From Eleginops maclovinus (lineage: Eukaryota; Chordata; Actinopteri; Perciformes; Eleginopidae), in NCBI RefSeq assembly GCF_036324505.1, contig NC_086357.1, forward strand, positions 18,540,793 to 18,604,792: DNA of 64,000 nucleotides, given 5' to 3'. Positions 32,521 through 46,076 of the stretch are shown here, piece after piece (positions within the stretch are counted from its first letter, which is position 1; every line of letters starts with the position of its first letter). The notes beneath the pieces are model-generated. The model was not told the origin of the DNA and ran no database searches. It saw only the letters and a list, made by a program, of their open reading frames with translations. The position numbers and the translations under genes were made by a program.

Positions 32521-35239
32521 TGAAACATTATCATTGTGGTTTGAAATTGATTACGTGTTCTGGTTTAACAGTAACTTGATAACAGTATGTTTAGTCAGTT
32601 ATTCTTCCTTTATATTTTAGAAGCTGCTTACAAATGCATAACAAAACGTTTCATTACCTTTACATGTATGGACATCATTTTTACAGTACTCCAGCTATAT
32701 AATATGACGTTAATTCAAACACATTACTGACAACAAGATAATATGGTCGTTGCATGTGGAAAAGTGGCATTTCAGGGGGTTAAAGTCCCTGAAAGTAATT
32801 AGAGCAACAGTGCCTCAGAAATGACGATGATTTGGTGATTGCTGATGCCTCATTACTTATTCAAGTCCCTGTCCTTTTTAGAATTGACTCATAATGAAAA
32901 CCTTGTTAGCCAGTAAGTCTTAACTGGGCGTTGTTATTTATATTCAATGTTTTGCCTACTGGTTGTTTATGTATGATACGTGAACCAGATGTTCACAAAC
33001 CCATTCACAAGGTTTAAATGCTAGTTTCAGGTGAGTAGCTTAGTATGGATTCAATGTGTTCATAAGAATGTTTGATATATGGTTTTCATTAACATCTATC
33101 GTTTTTTACATCATTATTGTGAGATGTTAAATTCTGTTTCAGGAATCGGACTCTGGGACTTGTTATGTTTAGACATAGGAAACGTTGTCTCTGGTCAATT
33201 CCTACTTGGCCATGAGAGTGGCTTCGCTGTGCCGAAAATCCATCTAAATTGAATTTGAGCATTTACATTATTTTTAAGAATACATATATTTTTATGGTCT
33301 TCTAATATAAAATCTGTAAAATAATTTTTCATATTTTGGCTTAGCACTTTTAACATCTGCACTAGTAAAGTGTTGGATTTTAACAGACAGAAATATACAG
33401 TATAGTTTCGTAGTCAAGTTTTGTAACAAATAAAATTCAGCTCTTTAGTTTGGTTTATGAAGAACTGTAAAAGTAAAATACAGCTTATCTTAATATTTAG
33501 GAGATAGAACAACAAAGTCCAGGTTTTATGTCCATAGATGTCAATGGTGGTTCACTGTCATTTATCAAAAATGAAGACATCAGGGTTTCTATAGTTTTAT
33601 AGTAACATTTAATTATAGTTAGGGTTTTTTTTGTGGATATAATCAGCTTTTTTTTTATCCTTAATGTTAGTGTTTTTCTTCAATGTTTATTGGACACATT
33701 TTGATAAAATGGATACCCCCGCCTCAATAAAACCATATTTTTTACAATTCAATGATTCAGAATGTTATGATGTTGTGTTATTCAAGTCTTTTTATTCCCT
33801 AATTTCAATTGTTTTAAATTAATCTAATAATAACATGTGCAATGTCTACAGCACATGATGTTTACATTTCCTTAGAGCATTTAGCATGAGAGGAGCACTC
33901 AGGCAGGGACACACATAATAAGCAGTGTGTTGAGTTGTCAGCAGTAACCTTTTCACAGCTCCCCCTCTCACAGACCACCTGTAGAGCGGTGGATTGTTTT
34001 TTGGCAAGCATTGTGCTTTATTAAAGATTCAGAGTTGAACCATCATGCCTTTTTATTTCGGCAGTTTTAAGACTATCTCCAGCAAAAAGGCACAACACTT
34101 CAGCTGACAACTCTGTTTTACAAGTCTCAGCAGTAATAAAGGAGAAGAAATAGACTTGAAGGGATTAAGGGTTATTTACATTGGCCTGCTGTATAGTCTG
34201 CTTCTCTAGTCAGGAACATGGCAATAGCAACAATTCGTTGGAGCAATCTGACTCGATATGCCGATGATTTATCAGACCACTGGGACCATTTGGGCTTGTA
34301 AAACATGAGGTGAAGCCAAGACCATTAAGCTATGTAATCATCCATGGTGAGCCTGATACCACACTCTTTTAGTTCAATACATTTACGGTCCACGGACCAA
34401 GGCACATTGTAAAATTGTTCCAACTGCACTGTTTTTCTTCTGTTTGTCTGAGCAACTATTTCCTCCTTAATCTACTTGTTTGCCGTATGTGTGCAAATTG
34501 AGCATATGTGGGAACCAGAGTCCAATGCATTTCCTCTCATTGCATTTAATGTTGTTGTTTTAATGTAGTAACACAGCGCAAGAGACTTTGTATATCTAAG
34601 CAGCGTTGTGTTTGCCACAACATTGTTTCACATGCTCCTGCTTAAAAAAACATTATATATTCCAATAAGAAAACCTGCTAAATTGCTCCTGCAAGCTTCC
34701 ATCAGAGCACATGGAAATTGGTTAAAAGAAGTTCAGACTTTGTTATTATTCACAGGGACTGCTTCAACAGTATAAGAGGCTGTTCCACAAACTATTTTTA
34801 AGGAATTGTATTGACTTAGTCTTCCTAATGATGCCTCTCAGGGAGACCGTTGTATTTGTATGCAGCTACTTAACTATAGCTTTGAGTTTTGGAAGGTTCA
34901 TTACAGTAACATAATGGTTGAACTTGTCGAGAGACTTCAGGGCAATGGTAATTTGTCAAATAAGTTTTCATCTTGCCATACAAGACTAATTTCCATATCC
35001 TATAGTAGTTCCCTCAAGACTCCTCTTTTCAGTTAGCAAGCTCTAGGTCATGAAGGTATTCAGCTAGACCAGAAAAAGCCTATAGCATTTACTATAAGTG
35101 TACAGTATGAGTTTCTAAGGCATCACCTTACAGCTACCTTTAGCTGTATGCTTTTATTCTGTTGAAAGAAAACATAGAAAAAAAGTAGGTCTTCAACAAA
35201 GTTTCTACATTTGCATTCGATGCATTGCAATCTCCAAGG
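32521..35239. other. AT-rich non-coding stretch
   Basis: The region 33100-33860 is markedly AT-rich with T-runs (for example 33645-33655). Segments at 32770-32880 and 34190-34360 are more balanced and repeat-free but carry no specific signal. No ORF of 60 codons or more occurs between about 32.3 and 36.2 kb. Confidence 0.6.
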
Positions 35240-35414
35240 TTCAGCTTTATTGTCATTATAGAAAATAGGATGCTCAATGAGAGGCACTTGAGCAAGAAAT
35301 TAAAAAAGTAAACATAATTACATTTACAAGAAAGATATACAGTTAAGTATGTATACAGGATATGAGAACTATTTGCAACATAAATATGTACTTCATTGAC
35401 AGTGTGAACTACAC
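35240..35414. mobile_element. Retroposon-like repeat fragment, interrupted by a TTAA MITE
   Basis: It begins with cagctttattgtcattatag and continues with short A-rich and 'tatacaggatatgag', 'aactatttgcaac' phrases that I recognise from a common fish repeat containing the 'ctttattgtcattata' motif. Similar phrases (aggatatatacaactattt) resume after the MITE at 35804-35830, as expected if the MITE inserted into it. The family name and boundaries are uncertain. Confidence 0.42.
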
Positions 35415-35803
35415 TTAAAGGTCACCTGTTATGCTATACTTCAACAATATATCGTAGGGCAATATCTATACAAAACATGTCTGTGAAGTTTTTTGATAAA
35501 AATACCAAACAGATCTCCCACTGTAGCATGCCGCATACCCCTCTATTTTAGCCCTGTTCCTGAAGTGATGATTCTGTGACTGTCGCTTTAAATTTGAGCT
35601 GAGCTGAAGCTGGCCACGCCCCCTTCATAACCGAAACAAATCTAGATCAGCTCGTTTGTACACCTGTTTTTAGAGATGTGGGTAAGGAGGAAAAGAGAGA
35701 GGGTTATATTTTCTGACACTTTGTGAGTCTCCTTACACACCGGGGACACATATTCATGTATGAGTACAGCAACAGTGCATTTTGCATAATAGGGGACCTT
35801 TAA
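35415..35803. mobile_element. TTAA-flanked MITE (Kolobok/piggyBac-like), 381 bp plus TSD
   Basis: TTAA at 35415-35418 and again at 35800-35803 flanks inverted termini: aggtcacctgttatgc (35419 on) against gcataataggggacct (ending 35799), matching at 14 of 16 positions. A TTAA target duplication is the hallmark of piggyBac and Kolobok transposons. The ends match a very abundant teleost MITE with '(TTAA)aggtccccta-ttatgc' ends as I recall it. The 381-bp interior has no coding potential. It contains a characteristic 'gtagcatgccgcatacccct' stretch (35523-35542) and a GC-rich centre (ggccacgccccc). Confidence 0.85.
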
Positions 35804-38800
35804 GATAGGATATATACAACTATTTCTGGAGGTTGCTTTATAGCTTTGTCGCAGGGATTGTCATTAAAGGTGGCCTGTAGCGCTTTCTTGTTAACAGTTA
35901 TGTTTACATTAAGCACTCACGAAGGCGCATTGTGTGAAACCTTCAGGCATCTCAAACACATCGAATGCATTTACATTTGCACAAAACATTTGCTGAGCCA
36001 TTTTTCTTGAATATTTCCAATTGTGCATTGTTAACATCCAGGGTTGCTTGTTGTTGACGTTCTCTCTGCCATTGTTAGAGCATTGCTATGCTTCTTTGTG
36101 TTTGAAGTCTTGATGCAATGGATGCTGTGTACTACTTGTGCTTCCTCCTTGGTTTGGATTCTCAACATAAACCTTCCTTGGTTTTCTTCTCTTTAAATAC
36201 AATAACTGTCATTTATTTATAGGGCCTTGTATATGCGACTGACTCTACGGTTGCAAATCGTCTAGATCTATTATTGCTTCAGTGCTCTCAGAAAGCGTTT
36301 ACCTCTCAGAAGGGAGGAAGCCTAAAAATGGCTTTCCCATTAACTACCATAAAAGAGGTGTTTTCTTTTGATGACAGCGATAAAAGAAGTGAGGGGTTGG
36401 AAGCTGTTCAAGGACTTGGCCTCACACCCCTCATTGGAGATATTGTGTATTTTAACATGACTGTATGGAAAATGCATTTGTTAAACCACAAGTTCATGTG
36501 TAAACAAGACATTTTATAAACCCCAAGGTAAGGCACTTTTGGAAAGGAGGAGATTTAAGGTCATGTTCCTCACATCTGTGGGATGGATCACTGTTAAAGT
36601 CAATACTGTAAGGGGCTGTGCAAATATTTTTAGGGGGAGGGAAGTAAATGTTAAATGTTATTCAGGTTGAAAAAGGCCAGTCATTGTTACTTTCACGTGA
36701 TCCTTTTGTTGAAAACATTTAGAGAAATCATTATTTGATTATTGATTTGATTGAATGAGTCGATCAAAATAAATATTTAGATAAGTATTTTTTTGTAATA
36801 CTTCTTTTTGGTGTGTTTTCAGCTTCTCATATGAATAACTGAATAAAACAACAAAACAAGATGTTTAAATCATGTTCACTTTCTTTTATCAAACATTTTA
36901 CAATACAAGTTATTAATGAACGACTTGAGATAATGGGTGGCAGATTAATAAATAGCACAAATAATTATTAGTTCCTGCCCTATTATTTACACATCCAAAC
37001 AAAGGACCTTGGGTTTATAAAAAAGGATGAATTACAAAGTGACCAGAAAATAAAAAGTAAACTGTAAGGCAAAAGAGCACAACATAAAAGTTGTCTTTAT
37101 GAAGCTTTCTGATTTTTATTTTTGTAATGTTGATATTGCGTCAGTGAGACGTTTAAAGTATAAGAGAAACATCTTTATTATATGATCCAAAACTACACCA
37201 TCGCAAAGAGTGGAGCATCAGACATTTGCCGTCCTGTCCACATGGCACTCAGAAATGATGAAATACTCCGAGCAGACTTGTTGCTGCATGTCTGCGACTA
37301 TCTGGTGCTCACAAGTAGGTGGTCCGCCTCCTGTGAACCTCTCCACCCCATCCCTTCCACGAATTCCTCCCTGTATTTCAACCGTCTACTGGTCTTCTCA
37401 TTTCACTGTGGGAGGTTGGGGAGCAGAGGAAGGAAGCCTTTTGTGGTTCACTTGAACCAGAGTGCAATCAAAGACCTTATCAGCGTGTGGCTGCTTCAGA
37501 CAATGGAAAGTACATCTGTCTGTGAATGTGCTGCATGACCATCAGCACTTCCCTCCGTCTTCTCTTAGAGAAACTTGCTATCCGTAACACTGTGTTTATT
37601 GACCAAATATATGGCAGCACAATGCACTTTATGTCACCTTTTATGTGTTGCCATTAATTTTGTGTAGTTCATCCGTCTGAGAAATACTTGGCCTCTGCAT
37701 TTATTGTTTAAACATGCTCAGTTTGTCACTGATATATTTCAAACTATTAAAGTATATCTGTCACTAAATTATTTTTAATTCTTCCACCTACTCTAAGTGA
37801 CTGTATCTTTATTTGACTCAGCCTGGAGCTGCAGAAGTGCTGCTCCTGCTGGGCTTTAGTGATATTAAGACATGGCTGTTACACATTGTGCTGTACAGGC
37901 CCTCTGGAAGAGACTCTCCTCTATCTGTGAGGCTTTGAACTGAGGCCAGATGGCCTGCAGTAACCGAGTGCAGCAGGAGGTTTTCGCTGCTGTGGAAGTC
38001 AATGGCCTCCTCTGGGTGGAGAAACAAGGAAGCTAACGAGACAGAAATCACAATCCACCTACCCATTTTGAGATAAATAAATGTGTCAGTCTGGATGTAT
38101 AAATCCTACCCTTTTAATGCCAGTCAACAACAATGTGTGGCTCCTCTGATCAGACAGATGTAGTGTGACTCTACTGTGTTGTTGCCCATTTCTTGTTTTC
38201 TGAGACATTTTTAGAAAAGGACATGATAGTTTTTTCCTCTTTTATCTTATAAATACCAATGTGTTCATATTCATTGAGCCCATGTGGCTTGAAAATGGGT
38301 TATGGGAAAACTTCTCTTATAATGCACTTTTTGGGTTTCAAATTACTTTTGAACTATCGTGAAATTCTAAAAAAAAACACATACATTTCACAAATAAAAA
38401 CATTGTTATTTTGTGTGGCATTTTGACAAACAGGATTTTTGAAATACAGGTTGTTAGTGTTTTTCTTTTCATATGCAAATGAAAAAACAAGGCCACGTAA
38501 ATAATAAAAACAACAAATGTGGATGGTGTTGCTAGGCGACACTGTTAGCTACACAATGGATTACTGCCATACACTGCAGAGTCCTGCATCAGGTTGGATT
38601 CCCTTGGGGTCCAGAGTCGAATACATATAAAGTCATGGATGTGGGTGAGAGAAATGTGGAGAAATGTAAAATGATGGTGCAGTATCTTTAAAGTTACAAT
38701 AAGTGAATCGGAAACATTTGGATGATGCTGTTTGCTGCACATTCTTGGCAGTACAGTGTGGAATATCTTAAACAGCTCATGCTCATAAGTGAGGGTTGAA

Positions 38801-41800
38801 ATAGTTGAAGGTATGCACTCCCAAACTTTTTCTAGGAACGTCCTGTACTGCACAATCTGTAGAGTGCAGATTCACCAGTTATTGACACCCACTATCAGCT
38901 GCATCATGCTAATTGGCTTAACTGAGTTAGCAAAGCTCAGTTGACAACACATTGTGTCAAACTGTATGCTGACAGTGGTTTTGATGGCAGATTTGTTTGT
39001 GGTTAAAAAATATTCAAAGAATGAATTTACGGAGGCATATCCTGAATGTGTCATTTAGCAGAATTAAACAAAAACAAATTGAAAGGTGAGTCACTCTGTG
39101 TCTGCGGCCCTTTGCGCAGACAAAGCTTGGGAAAAGGTGACTCCTCAGGAATTCCTTTTAAATAAATAGTAAAAAAAAAGCAGACACCCAACTGTGAATG
39201 TTGTATACCGTTCCACCCTTTATTGTTAGTGTTTTCAAAGCTAGGTTAAGGTGGCAGAAACGGAGTTGACTGAGAGAGAGAGAGATTGCATTATCTGATA
39301 TTTATGGCACTGCGCTGGGAGAAAGTACAACTTGTGGTTCTTTCTTGTGGGATACTGTTTCATCCATCTTGAGAATACAAAAGTCACACTCCCTCTATTA
39401 TAGTCTTCAGGATCTCTTGACACATTCTCCCTGTCTCTGCGAAGGCAAATGTGCTAATGAGTGAAATCCCACAGATGGGAAGTCATTGTTAAAATGCTTA
39501 AGCAGTCAGATGAAGACTTCAACCCTGACTTAACACATGCCACGGGTGGCTACTGTGATTTGGAGTCATCAGAGGAGAGAAATATGGAACCCTGGGAAAT
39601 CAGGGCAAATAATAAGGCTATTGTTCTGGGCAGAGTTTCAATGCCCACAGGTTTCCCCTCTGTAAGGTTGATAACTGAAGCCATAAACGGCTCTAACAAC
39701 TAAGACATTATCGGACTTGAATAGACTTTCATGCAGGAATGGATTTCACATGACAGACATATTTACAACATAACAACCTTTGATTTCAGCTCCTTTTATT
39801 TGTTCTGTTTGCAGTATTCAGTGGAAGTCCATCCCCTGTTTGCTGTTCCAGTAGTTAATGATGTAGTAGGGAGGGAATACGTTGGGTGCGCACTCCTTTT
39901 TTTATCTTTTTTCTTTGTTGTGCCTCATTTTCAAAGGCAACATGTACAGTACATAACACAGTAGTTGATGAAAGGAGAGAAAAAAGACCAGCCAGCAGGT
40001 TTTATTTATGGATTCACTGAGGCTGTTTTTTTTGTTTTGACCAGGCCCAGCTATGGGCATTCAGGCCACCAGTGAATTTATTCCACACTCTCTAAAATGA
40101 TGACATACACCAGGCTTTGTTGTAGGGGGAGTGTGTTTACTGTGAGGCGGTAAGCTTCCCTGTGCAGTTGTTTGGTCTGACCTCTCCTCCCCGTCAGTGA
40201 CATACCATTAACTACTACACATGCTTCTCTGTGCACCTACCATCCCTCGTCAGCGCAGGCAATATATTTTGTTTGTCTTTTTCAAAGGTGGCCCTGCAGG
40301 CACTATACTCCCAGCCGCTTGCTCCACTGCTTACCATACAGTATGTTAATGGCCCTTACAGATGTCCTTCAAAGGATGGGAAAAAGGAGTTTATTTTGTA
40401 GTCATGTCACATTACTGTTCTTTCACAAGTGATGTTAGCTGCTGACAGTTGCAATTAAGTGTAAAATAACATGCTGTTCCTTTCCTGTCAAAGCAAAGGG
40501 CTTGGGCAGTATGCCGTCACCCGAAAATGGCCAGAGGGATAACTCTTCTACACTTTTCCATTTATAAAGATGGTAGAGTGTGTCAGTGCCAAAGAAATGG
40601 TTGCTAAAAAAAAAATTGTTGCCATTTTTTTCTTCTGTTGTGACACCTATGCGAACAATCTCACTACCCCTCTTTCTTTTCTGCACACTATCCTGCTGTG
40701 TCAGGAGAGGGCTGGAAACTCATCTGACACTCAAGTTGAGATTTAATGTAAAAGTGTAATAAGAGCTTTGAAGAGAGTCAGCTCCCCTCTTAAACGCCGT
40801 CCCTTCAGAATTCGTTGTTTTTGGAGGGTATTGTTATGGGTCGTTGAGGAACTGGTGCTTCTCTCCGGTGAGAATGGCGTCCAACATATTGGCCTGTCGT
40901 CCTTGGTGATGATGGAGCCATTTCTTTATGGGGGTTGCTCTCTAAGTGAAACTGAGAGGCGTTCTTGCAAAATGGGAGATGGATGGATCGTGGGGTCACA
41001 GTGATGGCAACTTTATTCCCAGCGGCCAATTTAAACTTTGATACGAGTGTTTGGACTCCCACGGTATCAAGGAAGGCAAAATTACTTTTCAGCATCCCGA
41101 TGCAAGATGTGTTTTTTCTTTTAGTCTTCGCTTTAAGTCTCAAATACAAATCACCTCGTCAATAAAACGGTTAATACCGAAACATTGTTGCTGACATTTA
41201 CTGCCAAATGGATACTTGAAGACGGGCTACAAGCTGAAGAAGGGAAGTTTGAAAGGATTTTTTTAATGACTTCTCTATTTGACTTCTTTATTATGTGGAA
41301 ATGTAAATTAACCCTATAAATGCTTGATTGTTTGAAGTAAAAAAAACTCTTCATAACTCAAATGTCGTCCAATTTCGAGTCAACATCAAGTCAATACATT
41401 TTTTATATTGTTACCTCCTCTGTTCATGATATTCTAACTGCATGCTAAAAAGAAGGCGAATCCAACACACTAGATGTCATGTTTCTTATTCCTGTGGCCT
41501 TGCTTTATTTTGTATGCCTCACCAAGTTGATGGAGTATGCTTTGAATCTCTTTGATTTATGGTTGAATATAGGACACAAATTAATTTCCAATACAACAGA
41601 ACTGTTTTTTTGTTGCTGCTGTTCTGTATTTTTCTTCACTACATTTTAAAAATGGAATTGTAGAGTTAAATGATTTGCTTGGGCTATCTTTTAATTAGCT
41701 TTTTTTGCATTCAACTGTTGCAAAAACACTGCAACGACAGAAGTGTCAAGGTCAGAACAAGTTGTATTTCAATTTCATATTAAAACAGGGAAGACATTGT

Positions 41801-41828
41801 TTTGTGAAAAGCAGTGTATCTGTTTTTT
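35804..41828. other. Non-coding stretch, mostly AT-rich
   Basis: No gene supported. The frames at 36274-36519, 37182-37538, 37210-37455, 39461-39703 and 40805-41149 are chance-sized and several overlap on both strands. A short (GA)n lies at about 39269-39286. Repeat-free, more balanced patches occur at about 36260-36480, 37300-37450 and 40480-40560. Confidence 0.58.
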
Positions 41829-41855
41829 GGGGTGGAGAGGGGGAGGGGGGGGGGG
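41829..41855 (+). repeat. G-rich tract with G-quadruplex potential
   Basis: Runs of 4, 5 and 11 guanines lie within 27 bp on the plus strand, enough for a four-tract G-quadruplex because the 11-G run can supply two tracts. The surroundings are AT-rich, so the tract stands out. No promoter is evident next to it. Confidence 0.8.
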
Positions 41856-44689
41856 CAAAGTTTGGAAACTGGAGAGTAGGAATTGCTAATCAGAATGCCG
41901 TTTCTCTTGCCGGATTGTATAAATATAATATATTAACCGCACCCTCAAGTGTCAAGAAATGTCTGCATGTCATGTTAGTTAGGCTGACAGTGCTTCCTCC
42001 AAAGTGGGCAATCTGGATCAGGTTTGACTTTCCTTATGACAAGACCCACATTGTAATAACAGAATAATGTGCGTTGTGCTCGCCGTTAGAAGCTGCAAGG
42101 AGGTTTTATTTGAATCTCATTTAAATTGAGTGCCAGAGAGTCTTGGAAGATAGAGTGACTCTTGAGTTGGAGATGAAAATAAAGCAAAACATTTCAACAG
42201 CACCACAAACAGCTCAGAACTAACCATGAGAAACCTTAACATAACCCTCATGAAAATTGGATTCATTGCAGCTGTTGTCTAAGAGAACATTAGTTTTGTA
42301 TACCGAATACACTTGGAACTTGATCCATGGTTTTCTAGAATAATATTTGCAATGTTTGCAGGCATAAATGTATATTATTTAGTATTTATATTTGCTCTAA
42401 TAGTTCTTTGCATTGGTAAGCAATTTATCTGTTGTGTCTTAATTATTGTGAGTGTATGAGATGTGCTTGCCTGATCTATAAACCCAGTAAGAAGGGGTAG
42501 ATGAATATTGCCAAGCTTTACTGCCATAATCTACCCCTTGAGTGTATGGCGTTATTCGGCAGTAGAATACTCATCTGTTCCTGTTGCATAAAATTAATAA
42601 AGGAGACTCCTAAAATATCACATTTTGCATCTGTCCTGACGAGGGATCCGAAAAGATCCAGCTTTTAAGCACATTAAGGCCCTTAAGAACGTGATTAATT
42701 TATAGGAATAATAATAACCCTAGGGATTTCAATAGGTCCTTCACTCAAACTCTGTTGCTCGGGCCTTAATAAGGCTACTATACTGCAGTTTACAAGCTGG
42801 CATTGACAACACTGAGTGTGTGTACAGAGAGAGACGGGGTGTAGGGGTGGACGGGTTGCAGTTGTGCAACTGGGGAGCAGAGAGTCAGGAAAGGTTCTGC
42901 ATTGTTGATCCAGTATGACATTGATAGACAGCAGCTGAAGGGAAGCTGATAACCATGTTTGGCGTGCTGGTTTTTAAAGGACGGACGCGACTGCCGATCC
43001 AAAGTCGACTGAGCATGAATTCAGCAGGTGATCTCCCCGAGTGGTTGTGCTGAACAGAGGTGAGGAAAGAAACTTTCACATATGACTTGCTTGACTTTCC
43101 ATCTTTTTCACCATTATTATTCTCCCCTTGAACTGCTTGTTTCTGCCAGGGTTATTTTAACATGTGCCTGTTTCTCTTTGTTGTACAATCTGATACAAGT
43201 CTGCTTTTTCTTGTCCACTTGTCACACGTCAAACTTTTGCAACGGTTGCAGAATGGGTTGTCCAAATTAATTGAAGTTATCTATTCTTATCTTGTGTTTA
43301 TCTCATCAGTAGTGGCATGAGACTATTTTTTTTAAAGCCAGACTTCAGTGTGTTTTGTCAAGTGTATTTACTAATGGTTTAAAGGGTATAAACCAAGCTG
43401 CAAAAGATATGCACACCTGCTCTATAACACAATCAACAAAAATGTCCACTGAATTTAAGGATTTATTATCCTTTTGTCGGATCATTGTTAAAATATTGTC
43501 GATGATGGACTCAGAGATGTTTAATTATATAAGAATTATAAAGGTCATGTTCCTCTTACGGTTGTCAGTATATTAATTAATACGTTTTTTGCAGAAGTAA
43601 AACAATTGTAAGGAGTACATGACTTTTTGCAAGGTCAACTGATTTGAAAAAGATTTTGCTTTTGAATGAATTGAATGAGTTTGTTTCACGCGATAAATGG
43701 CCTTGAGGTTTCTGTATTCTGTACAGCGTGAGAAACTTTACCTCGTCTCAGGGAGTACTTAGCATTGTGTCAAATCCTAACAAAAACAATATCAAATGCA
43801 GTTAGCTATCTCGCTACAGCAGGTCTCTGGTTAGCCTCAATTTTTCTAAATGCCACTTGACACTCTTTTTGGGGGCCTATAGCAGCTGCTGTTTTACCAA
43901 GCAAAACAATGTTACGCAAGCTAAAACACCAATGAAAAGCCCCCGACAAATAACTCTTAAATGGTTACTGAAGGCCAGCAAATTGACTGCTGTAGAGTTT
44001 GTGAGGTTCTCTGGGCTGCTTTTGCTCTATGAATTCAGCTGGTTCATTCAGTAACCCACGCACCACTACAAAGTAATTATTAAAATAATTTAATTAATTA
44101 ATTAAACCAATTGTCTCTGATATATTTGAACCAAGAGCAATTATTGAAATAGTGTGTTTTGAAACCAGAGTTCTTATTATCTGGCTATTACTGTTTTTTG
44201 GAAAATAATGGTAAAAAGTGTTGCCTTTAAATGGTGCTTAGTGAAGAAACTTGGTTTTTAGAGATCTGGTAAATAAATCAACTAAGTTTTTAGTTCACAA
44301 AAACGTTTACTATACTGACTGACAGGGCTATAGTGACCCTACATATTTCTTTTTGTGTCTGTAGCCCAAAATATTCAAAAATCACTCATAATCACACATA
44401 ATCAAAGACTACTACGTTACATCTTCAGAGAACATTGCCTGCCATGCTACTCAGTTCAGGGAGTTCGGGGAGTTTCTCTGAAGCCAGTGTGCAGATTGAT
44501 GACAGTGAAACATTGATGTATTTTAAGTTAAGAAACAGCATAAACTAAACGGCAGGCCATTAAACTTGCTAAGTGAGTTGTGTTTCCTCACATTTTCTGA
44601 GCCCTGAGTGGTTGAAGACTAATTAATTCAAGAACAAACGTCCCCAAAGGCTGCAATTAATGATAAACTTATTAGACATGATGGTGCCC
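41856..44689. other. Non-coding stretch
   Basis: No gene supported. It contains the 11-bp-arm hairpin at 42492-42539 and an (AATT)n-like run near 44088-44106. A mixed block at 42780-43070 has a strong-looking splice-donor word (gag|gtgagg at 43060) but no convincing exon. The small frames at 43082-43270 and 43355-43576 are chance-sized. Confidence 0.58.
42492..42539. repeat. Hairpin, 11-bp perfect arms, 26-nt loop
   Basis: aaggggtagat (42492-42502) pairs exactly with atctacccctt (42529-42539). The loop is AT-rich. It is too short-armed for a typical pre-miRNA, which needs roughly 22-30 paired bases, so it is recorded as a simple inverted repeat. Confidence 0.8.
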
Positions 44690-44707
44690 ATGAGGTCCGG
44701 ACCTCAT
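44690..44707. repeat. 18-bp perfect palindrome without loop
   Basis: atgaggtccggacctcat reads the same on both strands. It lies in a mixed-composition segment (44640-44940) with homeodomain-like words (gcaattaatgataaa). A dimeric protein site is possible, but an 18-bp palindrome also arises by chance or from repeats. Confidence 0.9.
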
Positions 44708-46076
44708 TGTGATTTCAACGCTCCTGGTGGTGTTGCTTACCCAGCTGTCGCTTCAAATAAAGACAAAGGTTATTTAATGTGTTTTTCTGCATACATGTAT
44801 GAGTCTGATCATGCTTTATTCCATTCTTCAAGACACGGTTGGCCTTCAAATAACCCTTCACTGTATTTCTATCATTTGACATTTGACATGACTCTGTTGA
44901 GTTATGACACCATGGCGAATACTGAGGTGAAGGGATATAAATGGTAACATAGACAAGTGGTGCTTTATAATGAGTCTGTCAAAACCGACGTCTCAGGAGC
45001 GTGGACGTCTTCCATACTGCTTTGCAGAGTGTGTCAATGCCCACGAATGAAAGGGGATTCAATGACCATTTTCCTTGCTAACACTTTCCATCTAGAACAC
45101 CTGCACCCAGGCCAGCTACACTTGACTTAAATGGTCCCCTTGTTCACAGTCACCCTACCTTGCCATACTAAACAAAGAATTGCAAGTGAGTGTATGAGTA
45201 AGTCTACCTGAGAGAGAAGAGAGACGGAGAGTCTGAGAAAAATAAGATATGAATCTCAATTCAAGTAGACTCACGCCTCACTAGTTTCACTTCAGTTTTA
45301 CATCCTCAGGGGTTAATACCTCACTGTGCTGCCCTGTTCCCCTCTAATGACGTCACAGATGTAGAACCAGTGTCTACAGATGTGAACGCTGTTTGTGAAG
45401 TACTCTAAACAGGTGATGAAGGGACTTTGGGTCTAAAAAGTTCCACTTGCACTTTCTCATACCTTCTCATACCTCATGCCTTGACTTTACCAACAGGAAT
45501 TCCTCAAGAGAATATTAAACCTATGTTGAATTAAATAAAACATCACAGCTTCACTTTATATACCCTTCATGCTGAATGCAGCGATCTAGCAGCAAAGGCA
45601 CAAATGTTTTATAAGCAAACATGAAGACACAAATTAGCATGACAACCCTAAACCATGGGATTTGTTTACAGCAACAACAACATACAAACATCACAGGGGT
45701 CTGCGAGTAACTTAGTGGACTCAAGCATGGAATTTCAAGCAAGGATGCCTGAAGTGTGGTCTTCAATAATAGGTTTGTTAATGTCTACCATTAGAGGTGG
45801 CCCTGCAAGATGGACTATGAACTCATTTGTTTAAGCGTGCTGAACCCTTTCCACACCTTGACACCGCCCTGTAGAATTGCTGAAGTGTTCTTGGCTTAAG
45901 GGCTCCTCAGTGCTGGTAAACTGGAAGTGGCAACTCCTTTACACCATCGTTTTTTCCCAATTTGATAAACATCAACCATCTGGCTACTTACATGTTGAAT
46001 TTAACTTGCTGAATGCCTGCCAATTTTTCTTAATGTTCACAAGCAGTGCAGCACTCGTTTTTTTTTCCTTTTGCAG
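44708..46076. other. Non-coding stretch
   Basis: No gene recognised. Frames at 44660-44947 and 45551-45766 (minus) are chance-sized. The end of this stretch holds a polypyrimidine tract (46056-46072) leading to a CAG acceptor. Confidence 0.58.

Noticed and set aside
39461..39703. 80-codon frame with protein-like composition
   Set aside because: It lacks an ATG at its start, and no homologous family is recognised.
42492..42539. Pre-miRNA
   Set aside because: Only 11 paired bases; too short an arm, and no known microRNA seed was recognised.
42955..43060. 32-codon frame starting MFGVLVFKGR followed by a strong donor-like gag|gtgagg
   Set aside because: The frame ends before the donor, there is no recognisable promoter, and the pattern is common by chance.
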